NCBI GenBank assembly: GCA_964563505.1
Contig: CAZLXW010000004.1
Coordinates: forward strand, 1 to 64,000
DNA length: 64,000 bases
Source: UBA1351 sp964563505
GTDB lineage: Bacteria; Bacillota; Clostridia; Lachnospirales; Vallitaleaceae
Direction: 5' to 3'
In this document: in pieces, positions 9,287-17,301 of the stretch
Layout: each line of letters opens with the position of its first letter
Numbering within the stretch: the first letter of the stretch is position 1
Translations under genes and position numbers: made by a program
The notes under the pieces: model-generated
Database searches by the model: none
The model's input: only the letters and a program-made list of their open reading frames with translations
What the model was told of the DNA's origin: nothing

Positions 9287-10231
9287 ATGGGCATATACTT
9301 ACTTAAAAAAGATGGTTTACATGGAGAAAATAATCTCATATATCCGGAGAACATTCCGATAAATACATTAGAAGGATTTCGTTATTTAGGTGACTATTTG
9401 TATGATTGCCAAAGATTAGATCATGGATTGAATGCCTATTGGAAAAGCTATTTGCAAGGAAATTGGGATGCACTCATAAATATAGGGATTTTGTTGTTGA
9501 AGTACGGATATGAAGAGGAAGGCCGACGTTGTATATGTCATGGATACAAACATAGTCAAACGTCAAAAGCATTATATGTTTATATAAAGTGTATTCTCCT
9601 TTTTGATTGGACACAAGAAGATGTTAATATAGAACAACACATTATCGATATTGTAGAAAATCCAGATGAAGATGCATTTGATTTTCTTGTGTGGTACTAT
9701 AGTTTTAAAGATGAAATAGACCATAGTATTACTGCATTTTTGCTATTAGAAAATGAAGCAAATCAGTTGAAATGGCTTGGTCTTTATATGAGATATATTT
9801 TAGGCCTAGGCAAAGAGGTATCAGGGCAAGCAGAGATTAAACATCTCAAGAAAAGATATCCCAAAGTCTATATAAAAGAACTCATTAAAGCACATTTAGA
9901 TATAAAATCTTATAGCTTTGTTGTTGATTACACAGAAAAAAATGGTAACTATGCCTTGTACCAATCGATTGCATATTTTCATTTGAATCAAATTATATCA
10001 TCGGTGAAAGCGGCCAATACTATTGAATTCAATCAACTAAATCACGATGAGCGTATAATGGCCTATCGCCACATGGCAAAACTTGCAGAAGTCGGGGCTG
10101 ATTTTGAACGAGAAACCCTTTATTTAGAATCTCTATTACGTGAGTGGAAACAACATGAACGCTATATCCGGCGTGAGATGCGAGCGCATGAGATCCGATT
10201 TATACATTTAGATAAAATGCAAACGTGCTAA
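9287..10231 (+). CDS. Helical-repeat (TPR/Sel1-like) protein, unknown function
   Basis: A 314-residue soluble protein with no signal peptide and no catalytic motif. It consists of successive amphipathic helices with Trp, Tyr, Ala and Gly at recurrent spacing (for example the segments around YLGDYLYDCQRLDHGLNAYW and WDALINIGILLLKYGYEEEG). This is how tetratricopeptide or Sel1-like repeat proteins look. Such proteins act as protein-binding scaffolds and in eukaryotes often dock on Hsp70. Here the link to the Hsp70 genes rests on operon position: 23 bases after the Hsp70-VWA gene and 23 bases before the next one. Start ATG 9287 has AAAGGGC upstream. I do not recognise a named family. Confidence 0.7.
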   Translation: MGIYLLKKDGLHGENNLIYPENIPINTLEGFRYLGDYLYDCQRLDHGLNAYWKSYLQGNWDALINIGILLLKYGYEEEGRRCICHGYKHSQTSKALYVYIKCILLFDWTQEDVNIEQHIIDIVENPDEDAFDFLVWYYSFKDEIDHSITAFLLLENEANQLKWLGLYMRYILGLGKEVSGQAEIKHLKKRYPKVYIKELIKAHLDIKSYSFVVDYTEKNGNYALYQSIAYFHLNQIISSVKAANTIEFNQLNHDERIMAYRHMAKLAEVGADFERETLYLESLLREWKQHERYIRREMRAHEIRFIHLDKMQTC

Positions 10232-10254
10232 AACAAAGATTGGGATGTGACCAT

Positions 10255-11343
10255 ATGTTTAAAAAAATAATACAAAAAATAGGAAAGATAAAATCGCACT
10301 TTAAGCCATATGAAGAAGAGTTATTACTTGGAATGGATATTGAAACACTTTTAAAAGATCCCTATAAAAACGATAAGATTAAAGTGCTACTTACGGAAAA
10401 CGATGCTAGACTAAAGGACCTATCCGAAGAATATCACAAACAAATGAATAATTTCATTATCGTTGAACGCGTAAGGATGAGTGATATTGTCACCAAAGAT
10501 ACCATACAAAGCTTGTGTAAACAACTATCCGAGCTTAAGGTATCGGTCAAAGAAGCTGAAGAAAAAAATGTGCAAGCAAAAAGTCGGGAGAATCCCCATA
10601 TACGTTCAGTCTCAAAAGACATCGCAAAAGCAATCAAAGTATTAAAAGAACATGAAACCAACCAAAATATGGTTAAAAAAGATTTGGATATTTTAGAGGG
10701 AGAAAAACATAGCTTACTCTTTCATTTTACGAATTTACGACGAGCGCTTTCTTTCTTGAAGTATTTCATGTTGCTCCTAGTTTTTATCACTTTGATTGTA
10801 GGAATTGTCCTATCGACACTATTGATTGTCTATAATAGAAATGTCTTTCTTCCGTCCTTGATTAGTATTGTCACCATCTCCTTTTTGTTTTTATGGGGTT
10901 TTGTCTTCCGGAGGTACTGTGTTCATGAGATTGAAAAAAATCAACGATTACAAGAACGAGCGGTTAAACTAATTAATAAAACAAAATTAAAGTTTATTCG
11001 AAATCAACAGTTGTTGGATTTTGAATATGAAAAGTATCAAGTCAATAGTTCGGAAGTTCTTGAACTTCGCTATGAACATTACCTTGATGCCCAGCAACAA
11101 CAAAGAAATTACGATCATATCAATCGAACAATGAGAAACTTAAGTATGGATATTGAAGATACGATGAATAAAATACAAATAGATAATGCAAGCTTTGTCA
11201 TAAAAAATGCAGAGTACTTTGCGACAGATAAAGGTATTGATCGATTATATGAAAAACATCATGAACATAGAGAGCGTTTACAAAAAGAGCTAAAAAAACT
11301 TGAACACGAAAAAGAGGTTCTGGAGAATTTATTGACAAAATAG
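10255..11343 (+). CDS. Membrane-anchored coiled-coil protein
   Basis: A 362-residue protein. Residues 1 to ~160 are charged and helical (coiled coil). Two hydrophobic helices in tandem follow (roughly residues 168-195 and 202-220, around FMLLLVFITLIVGIVLSTLL and SLISIVTISFLFLWGFVF). A second long, basic/acidic coiled coil runs to the C-terminus. A membrane hairpin with both coiled-coil arms in the cytoplasm is the likely topology. It is the last gene of the Hsp70 operon and could anchor the assembly to the membrane; that is inference. I chose ATG 10255 (GGGATGTGAC just upstream); an in-frame GTG at 10225 overlaps the previous gene and has no ribosome binding site. A promoter for valS lies across its stop codon. 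Confidence 0.7.
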   Translation: MFKKIIQKIGKIKSHFKPYEEELLLGMDIETLLKDPYKNDKIKVLLTENDARLKDLSEEYHKQMNNFIIVERVRMSDIVTKDTIQSLCKQLSELKVSVKEAEEKNVQAKSRENPHIRSVSKDIAKAIKVLKEHETNQNMVKKDLDILEGEKHSLLFHFTNLRRALSFLKYFMLLLVFITLIVGIVLSTLLIVYNRNVFLPSLISIVTISFLFLWGFVFRRYCVHEIEKNQRLQERAVKLINKTKLKFIRNQQLLDFEYEKYQVNSSEVLELRYEHYLDAQQQQRNYDHINRTMRNLSMDIEDTMNKIQIDNASFVIKNAEYFATDKGIDRLYEKHHEHRERLQKELKKLEHEKEVLENLLTK

Positions 11344-11360
11344 GTAAAATCTATTATGAT
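11332..11360 (+). promoter_or_regulatory. Sigma-A-type promoter for valS
   Basis: TTGACA at 11332-11337 and TATGAT at 11355-11360 with a 17-base spacer, essentially consensus. The -35 box lies inside the last codons of the upstream coiled-coil gene. Transcription would start near 11367 and read into the T-box leader. Confidence 0.85.
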
Positions 11361-11366
11361 AATAGA

Positions 11367-11614
11367 CAAAATCAAATAAGAGATGCATTGATGAAGAAGA
11401 GTATGTTAGTATATTTGGCTTAGAGAATGGAATTCACCGGCTGTAAGATTCCTGCAAAGATTTAACGGAAGGTAGCTTCGGAGCAGATAAGTTAAGAACC
11501 ACCTTTAGGTGATAGATTTATCCGGTTCGTGTCGTTATTCACACAAGAGTCTGATTTTATCAGAAATTAAGGTGGTACCACGGTCTTTTCGTCCTTTGCG
11601 AGAAGGCTTTTTTT
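11367..11614 (+). promoter_or_regulatory. T-box riboswitch (tRNA-Val) upstream of valS
   Basis: The T-box sequence AAGGTGGTACCACGG lies at 11569-11583. Antiterminator pairing is visible: AAGG with CCTT and ACG with CGT around the TGGTACC bulge that would contact the uncharged tRNA end. The alternative terminator is the CCTT/AAGG hairpin followed by seven T (11608-11614). In Stem I, GAAG 11393-11396 pairs with CTTC 11476-11479 and GTTA 11405-11408 with TAAC 11463-11466. They enclose an AGTA loop (11400-11403) facing GGAAGGTAG. The specifier that fits this geometry is GTA (11472-11474), a valine codon followed by a purine, in agreement with the downstream gene. Known mechanism: uncharged tRNA stabilises the antiterminator and allows valS expression. 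This element fills the 315 bases between genes. Confidence 0.9.
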
Positions 11615-11658
11615 GTGTTTTCAAATCAAATGCGTGTATAAATTAATGGAGGTTAATG

Positions 11659-14298
11659 ATGGCAAAAGAACTAGAAAAAAATTATGATCCCAAAAAAATG
11701 GAACAACGACTTTATGATGAATGGATTCAAAAAAAATATTTCCATGCAGAAGCGAATCCGGAAAAAGAACCCTATACTATTGTAATTCCACCACCAAATA
11801 TCACAGGTAAATTACATATGGGCCATGCCTTAGATAATACATTACAAGATATATTGATTCGTTTTAAACGTATGCAAGGGTTTGAAGCTTTATGGCAACC
11901 GGGAACTGACCATGCGGCAATTGCAACCGAGGTCAAAATCGTAGAAAAACTTGCAAAAGAAGGCGTTGATAAAGAAATCTTAGGTCGTCATAAGTTTATG
12001 GAAGAAGCCTGGAAGTGGAAAGAGGAGTATGGTGGCACAATTGTCGATCAACTTAAGAAACTCGGGGCCTCATGTGATTGGGAACGTGAACGATTTACTT
12101 TAGATGAAGGATGTTCAGATGCAGTCCTTGAAGTTTTTCAAAAATACTATGAAAAAGGATATATTTACAAAGGGGACAAACTGATTAACTGGTGTCCAAG
12201 CTGTCAAACGACTATATCTGAAGCAGAAGTTGAGCATGTTGAAAAAAATGGTCACTTTTATCATATTGAATATCCGGTGAAAGGGGAAGCGAGACGATTA
12301 CGTTTAGCAACAACACGCCCTGAGACTATGTTGGGAGACACCGCGGTTGCTGTGCATCCGGATGATGAACGTTATGCAGATTTGGTGGGTAAAACAGTTA
12401 TATTACCTCTTGTTGGTCGCGAGATTCCAATCATTGCTGATCATTATGTTGATCGTGAATTTGGAACAGGTGTTGTAAAGATTACACCGGCCCATGATCC
12501 CAACGACTTTGAAGTGGGTGAGCGCCATAATTTAGAGCAGATTAATATGATGAGTGATGATGGAACCATTAATGCTAATGGTGGTGAATACGCAGGAATG
12601 GACCGCTATGATGCAAGAAAAACCATGGTTGAACGACTAAAAGAAGAAGGTTATCTCGTTGAAGTTGAAGATCATGTACACAATGTTGGTATGCATGATC
12701 GTTGTAATACGGTTATTGAACCCTTACTTAAGTCACAATGGTTCTTAAAAATGGAAGAGTTAGCACAACCGGCGATTAAGGCTTTAAAATCGGGTGAACT
12801 TAAATTTGTTCCTGAACGTTATGGAAAAGTTTACTTAAACTGGCTTGAAAATATTCGAGACTGGTGTATTTCACGTCAACTTTGGTGGGGACATCGTATT
12901 CCTGCATACTATTGTGATGACTGCGGAGAAACAATGATTAGCAAGACACCGGTTCATACATGTACAAAATGTCATCGTTCAAATATTCGTCAAGATGAAG
13001 ATTCATTAGATACATGGTTTAGTTCAGCTTTATGGCCCTTTTCAACACTTGGTTGGCCTGAAAAAACACCGGAACTTGAGTATTTTTATCCAACCAATGT
13101 TTTGGTAACCGGTTATGACATTATCTTTTTCTGGGTGATTCGTATGGTGTTTTCAGGTCTTGAATTTACCGGTCAACTGCCATTTGACACAGTATTTATT
13201 CATGGACTGGTTCGCGATTCAGAAGGTCGCAAGATGAGTAAGTCATTAGGTAATGGTGTGGATCCTCTTGAAGTTATTAATGAGTATGGTTCAGATGCAC
13301 TTCGTATTTCTCTTGTAACCGGAAATTCACCGGGAAATGATATGCGATTCTACTATGAACGGGTAGAAGCTTCTAGAAACTTTGCAAATAAAATCTGGAA
13401 TGCATCACGATTTATTTTGATGTATGATATCGAAAATGTTCCGGAAGCTTTTGATTTAAGGCAATTGACCGAAGCTGATCGATGGATATTATCTAAGGCC
13501 AATGATTTGGCAAATGATGTAACCGAGAATATGGAAAAATATGAACTAGGTATTGCCGTTGAAAAACTAACGGAGTTTGTTTGGGAAGAATTTTGTGACT
13601 GGTATATTGAAATGGTAAAACCACGATTATATAATGAAGACGATTCAACCCGTCAAGCTGCCTTATGGACATTAAAAACAGTTCTGGTTCAAGCCCTTAA
13701 ACTTTTACACCCATATATGCCTTTTATTACTGAAGAAATCTACCAAACCGTTTTAAATACCCAAGACTCCATTATGGTATCAGCGTGGCCTGTGTTTAAA
13801 GACGACTATCACTTCCCAAATGAAGAAGAAAGCATTTCCCTTCTCAAAGAAGCGATTCATCAAATACGAAACATTCGCGCAGAGATGAATGTTTCACCCA
13901 AGAAAACAGCCAAAGCTATTGTTGTTAGTGATCAAGAAAAAGTACGCCAAATTTTTACGGAGGGTGCGACCTTCTTTAAACCCTTAGCCTTTGCTAGTGA
14001 AGTTGTTGTGCAGGCAGACAAAGACGGTGTTGAAGATGATTTTGTTTCTGTGATGGTACCTAATGCAAATATCTATATTCCATTTAATGAACTTGTAGAT
14101 ATTGAACAAGAAATTACACGACTGGAAGCAGAAAAAGCAAAACTTGAAGGTGAAGTATCACGAATTGTAAAAAAATTGAGCAATCAAGGCTTTGTGAGCA
14201 AAGCGCCAGAGGCCGTGGTACAAGGCGAAAAAGAAAAGCAAGAAAAATATGAAGGTTTATTGACACAAGTGAATGAACGATTAGCTAAACTAAAGTAA
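11659..14298 (+). CDS. valS: Valyl-tRNA synthetase
   Basis: An 879-residue class I aminoacyl-tRNA synthetase that charges tRNA-Val in the cytoplasm. It shows the HIGH-type motif HMGH starting at residue 53 and KMSKS starting at residue 525. Between them is the large editing insertion with zinc-finger-like Cys pairs (CPSC; CDDCG and CTKC). The anticodon-binding helices follow, and the protein ends with the C-terminal coiled-coil arm typical of ValRS. The length is standard for the family. Two consecutive ATG codons (11656, 11659) follow GGAGG; I prefer 11659, which gives six bases of spacing. Expression is controlled by the T-box leader directly upstream, and a strong terminator follows. Confidence 0.97.
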   Translation: MAKELEKNYDPKKMEQRLYDEWIQKKYFHAEANPEKEPYTIVIPPPNITGKLHMGHALDNTLQDILIRFKRMQGFEALWQPGTDHAAIATEVKIVEKLAKEGVDKEILGRHKFMEEAWKWKEEYGGTIVDQLKKLGASCDWERERFTLDEGCSDAVLEVFQKYYEKGYIYKGDKLINWCPSCQTTISEAEVEHVEKNGHFYHIEYPVKGEARRLRLATTRPETMLGDTAVAVHPDDERYADLVGKTVILPLVGREIPIIADHYVDREFGTGVVKITPAHDPNDFEVGERHNLEQINMMSDDGTINANGGEYAGMDRYDARKTMVERLKEEGYLVEVEDHVHNVGMHDRCNTVIEPLLKSQWFLKMEELAQPAIKALKSGELKFVPERYGKVYLNWLENIRDWCISRQLWWGHRIPAYYCDDCGETMISKTPVHTCTKCHRSNIRQDEDSLDTWFSSALWPFSTLGWPEKTPELEYFYPTNVLVTGYDIIFFWVIRMVFSGLEFTGQLPFDTVFIHGLVRDSEGRKMSKSLGNGVDPLEVINEYGSDALRISLVTGNSPGNDMRFYYERVEASRNFANKIWNASRFILMYDIENVPEAFDLRQLTEADRWILSKANDLANDVTENMEKYELGIAVEKLTEFVWEEFCDWYIEMVKPRLYNEDDSTRQAALWTLKTVLVQALKLLHPYMPFITEEIYQTVLNTQDSIMVSAWPVFKDDYHFPNEEESISLLKEAIHQIRNIRAEMNVSPKKTAKAIVVSDQEKVRQIFTEGATFFKPLAFASEVVVQADKDGVEDDFVSVMVPNANIYIPFNELVDIEQEITRLEAEKAKLEGEVSRIVKKLSNQGFVSKAPEAVVQGEKEKQEKYEGLLTQVNERLAKLK

Positions 14299-14303
14299 AA
14301 AAA

Positions 14304-14324
14304 AGCCGCGAAAGCGGCTTTTTT
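14304..14324. terminator. Intrinsic terminator, probably bidirectional
   Basis: A perfect six-base-pair stem AGCCGC / GCGGCT with a GAAA tetraloop. It is flanked by a run of A on the left and five T on the right, so it can stop transcription of valS and also of the convergent htrA gene, whose stop codon is at 14340. Confidence 0.92.
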
Positions 14325-14339
14325 AATATGTTTGTTTTT

Positions 14340-15710
14340 TTATTCAGTTATTACATCACCATAACGTGTCAGTTGGGCTTCAAGATTAAGAACTTGGTCG
14401 CCCCTTGCAACACTGAGTTTAATAACGTCGCCGACAGCTTTATCAGACAAGGCATCAAATAAATCATCCGTGTTCATAAGCTTTTGACCGTTTAATGAAT
14501 AGATAACATCTCCAGCTTCAACACCGGCATTAGCAGCAGCACTGTTTTCATAGACTTCAGTGACATAAATACCAAATGGCATTCCGGTTTCGTTATAAAT
14601 CTGTTCATTAATATCACTGATTTGAACACCTAAGAAAGGTTTATCATCATTCATGGCATAGGCAACGTCTTCACCACTTCCGTTTTCAATAATGGTTTCG
14701 ATTACAGGTAGACCAATGTGTACAGGAATGGCAAAACCCATACCTTCAACGCTTTCATTAACATATTTTGCCGTATTTATACCGATAACTTCACCATTTG
14801 AGTTTACTAAAGCACCGCCACTGTTTCCTGGGTTAATGGCTGCGTCCGTTTGAATAAGTGTCAATGAAGTTTCTGAAATTGTAATCTCGCGATTAACAGC
14901 GCTAACAACACCTGCAGTTACTGTGTTTGAAAATTCTTTTCCTAATGGATTACCAATAGCAACGGCTAGTTCGCCGACTTCAAGGGCTTCAGAATCGCCA
15001 AAAGTAGCCACTGTAATATCGGATAAGTCTGAATTATCGATATCTTCTAAAGAGACAGAAATAACAGCTAAATCATTTCGTGAATCATATCCGATGATGT
15101 CTCCGGGAAGATGGGTGTTATCTGAAAAAGTGACTTCAACGCCATTTGCGTCGGCAATAACATGATGATTGGTAATAATCAGTAAGTCATCATTACGCAG
15201 TTTATAGATGATTCCAGACCCGGTACCTTCTCTTTCAAAGGTTTGGCTGTTGAAAAAATTGTTTTGATTAACAAGGTAAGAACTGGTAATTGTCACAACC
15301 GATGGACCGGCAGTTTTTGCGATGGAGCTTACAAGATTAGTTGATTCATATAAGGTAGAATTTGATGAGACAACCGGTTCAATTTGATTGACATCAAACG
15401 TTAATTTTTGTGCCTGTGATTGTATCAATGATGGGGTAAGTTGATCTCCAAGATATAAGGCTGTTGAGTATCCGGCACCAAAAGTGATTCCGCCCAAGAA
15501 TATAAATACAACAAAGAGAGCAACAAAACGAGGGAATGAGCGTTTTGTTTTTTTCTTGGTTTGATTTGGAACAGGGTCCTCAGTTTCTCGATAATCCACC
15601 TCTTGTGGTGGGGTAGTCTTGTATGTGGGTGGGTAAGATCTATATTGGTTTTCATTAGTGTTCTCCTCCTTTTGGTAGATTGGATCGATGTTTTCATATT
15701 TATCATTCAT
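14340..15710 (-). CDS. htrA: HtrA/DegP-type membrane-anchored serine protease
   Basis: A 456-residue protein: an acidic/basic cytoplasmic N-terminus of ~75 residues, one transmembrane helix (around FVALFVVFIFLGGITFGAGY), a trypsin-like protease domain and one C-terminal PDZ domain. The catalytic triad is visible as H183 (TNHHV), D213 (NDLAVI) and S297 (GNSGGA). This is the layout of Gram-positive HtrA/YkdA/YyxA proteases, which degrade misfolded proteins outside the membrane. The start is ATG at 15710, nine bases after AAGGAG; the longer frame reaching 15815 has no ribosome binding site. The gene is convergent with valS and divergent from folC. I see no CtsR or CssR-type operator that I could defend. 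Confidence 0.95.
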   Translation of the reverse strand: MNDKYENIDPIYQKEENTNENQYRSYPPTYKTTPPQEVDYRETEDPVPNQTKKKTKRSFPRFVALFVVFIFLGGITFGAGYSTALYLGDQLTPSLIQSQAQKLTFDVNQIEPVVSSNSTLYESTNLVSSIAKTAGPSVVTITSSYLVNQNNFFNSQTFEREGTGSGIIYKLRNDDLLIITNHHVIADANGVEVTFSDNTHLPGDIIGYDSRNDLAVISVSLEDIDNSDLSDITVATFGDSEALEVGELAVAIGNPLGKEFSNTVTAGVVSAVNREITISETSLTLIQTDAAINPGNSGGALVNSNGEVIGINTAKYVNESVEGMGFAIPVHIGLPVIETIIENGSGEDVAYAMNDDKPFLGVQISDINEQIYNETGMPFGIYVTEVYENSAAANAGVEAGDVIYSLNGQKLMNTDDLFDALSDKAVGDVIKLSVARGDQVLNLEAQLTRYGDVITE

Positions 15711-15837
15711 AATATCATACTCCTTTTGCAATAATGATTTGTTTTTTTTTATGTTTATACTATAATATAGTAGTTGGTCAAAAGGTGGATGAAATTGTGA
15801 ACAAAGTATGAACAAAAAATTATATGTGGAGAAAAGT
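15711..15837. promoter_or_regulatory. Divergent promoter region htrA / folC
   Basis: A 127-base spacer between two divergent genes. On the minus strand TTGACC (revcomp of 15776-15781) and TATAAA are 16 bases apart, a reasonable htrA promoter. On the plus strand TATAAT at 15761-15766 could serve folC, but its -35 (TTGTTT, 15739-15744) is poor. The two -10 regions nearly overlap, so the promoters may compete. Confidence 0.45.
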
Positions 15838-17160
15838 ATGGATAAAGAACAATTACACCAATTAAATACATTAATGAATGCAATTCCCTTATTTGGAAAA
15901 AAAGTAGGACTTCATAATATTGAAATGATGATTGCCTTAATGAATCATACACTTCCTATATCTTCGTATTTAGAATCTGTACATGTCATTCATGTAACGG
16001 GAACGAATGGCAAAGGGTCAGTATGTAAAATGTTAAGTGAAATTTATGATGCAGGTGGTTATAAGGTCGGATTATTTACGTCGCCACATATTGATGTTAT
16101 TACTGAACGTGTGCAAATAAATAACGAAAATGTCTCAGGAGAATTATTTTATGAAGCCTATCAATGTGTAAAGAGAATATGTCATGAATTAAAGGAAAAA
16201 GGTGTGGAATCGACATTTTTTGAATGGATGTTTTCCATTGCCTTATATTGTTTTTGCAAAAAAGAACTGGATGTGTTAATTATTGAAGTGGGGATTGGAG
16301 GCCGATTAGATACAACCAATGTTCTTCCCCAAAAAGATTTAAGTGTGATTACGTCTATTGGACTAGATCATCAAGACATTCTAGGAGAGACTTTACTTGA
16401 TATTGCAAAAGAAAAAGTCGGAATATTGCAAAAAAAAGGAAGGCTTGTTATAGGAAATATTGATAAAGAGGCAGAAGAGCTTATCCGACAAATAGCGGTA
16501 AAAAAAGAAGCAATCGTTTGTAAAATTCAGCCATATGACTATAAAATTATAGATTTTACGGATAAAAGCATTGATTTTTCTGTGCATAACAAGTATTATA
16601 ATTATGAGTGCTTACGTTTGAATACATGTGCAAGATATCAGTTGGAAAATGCTTCCATATCTTTAATGTGTGTATATGCCTTGCGCCATGTTATTCCTGT
16701 GAAAGAAGAAGAAGTTATCTCAGGCTTAAATCAGTTTTTTTGGCCGGGAAGACTTGAGCAAATTCATGACGGTATATATATTGATGGTGCTCATAATGTG
16801 TTAGGTATGACAACGTTAATCGAAACGTTAAAGACTGTTTTTAGTGCACAACCATTAGATTTATTAATAGGGATGAAGCAACACAAAGATTATACAAGGG
16901 TTATTCAGTTGCTAATTAATTCGGGATTGTTTAAAGAAGTATATCTTGTCGATTTATCCATGGGCAAGGGAATTGAAAAAGAAGTATTATATTCAGAAGT
17001 AATTAAATACACAAACGCAGTATATTATATAGAGAATTTAGATGCTTTTTTTAAGGAACGATTAAGAGAACAAAGAAGCAGCATTTTATTAGCGACAGGA
17101 TCTTTGTTTTTAACTAGTGATATCAGAAAAATATTTCAAGAGGAGGCAATACATGATTAA
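15838..17160 (+). CDS. folC: Folylpolyglutamate synthase / dihydrofolate synthase
   Basis: A 440-residue Mur-ligase-type enzyme that adds L-glutamate to dihydropteroate or folates using ATP. The P-loop VTGTNGKGS follows a conserved Pro/Leu-rich start. EVGIGGRLDTTN is the family's second signature, and YIDGAHN marks the C-terminal domain. The length is usual for FolC. ATG 15838 is preferred because GTGGAGA lies eight bases before it; ATG 15808 has no comparable site. The 3' end overlaps the next small gene by 8 bases. Whether it has one or both activities cannot be told from sequence alone. Confidence 0.93.
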   Translation: MDKEQLHQLNTLMNAIPLFGKKVGLHNIEMMIALMNHTLPISSYLESVHVIHVTGTNGKGSVCKMLSEIYDAGGYKVGLFTSPHIDVITERVQINNENVSGELFYEAYQCVKRICHELKEKGVESTFFEWMFSIALYCFCKKELDVLIIEVGIGGRLDTTNVLPQKDLSVITSIGLDHQDILGETLLDIAKEKVGILQKKGRLVIGNIDKEAEELIRQIAVKKEAIVCKIQPYDYKIIDFTDKSIDFSVHNKYYNYECLRLNTCARYQLENASISLMCVYALRHVIPVKEEEVISGLNQFFWPGRLEQIHDGIYIDGAHNVLGMTTLIETLKTVFSAQPLDLLIGMKQHKDYTRVIQLLINSGLFKEVYLVDLSMGKGIEKEVLYSEVIKYTNAVYYIENLDAFFKERLREQRSSILLATGSLFLTSDIRKIFQEEAIHD

Positions 17161-17299
17161 TTTTGAAGAAGAAATAAAAAAGTTTAAACCTTGTTTAGAG
17201 ATTGAAGAAGCGGAAGAAGCGATTTATTCATACGAGACAAAAGATATTGTTGATATTTTAGCAGAAATGATTAAAGAAATGAACAGAAATGAGGAATAG
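17153..17299 (+). CDS. Small acidic protein of 48 residues
   Basis: A short acidic protein, predicted to be two helices, with no signal peptide, cysteines or known motif. It is likely real because AGAGGAGG precedes the ATG at a five-base distance, it overlaps the folC stop codon by 8 bases, and the following gene starts only 2 bases after its stop. That is a tight translational chain. I do not recognise a family. Confidence 0.65.
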   Translation: MINFEEEIKKFKPCLEIEEAEEAIYSYETKDIVDILAEMIKEMNRNEE

Positions 17300-17301
17300 A
17301 C

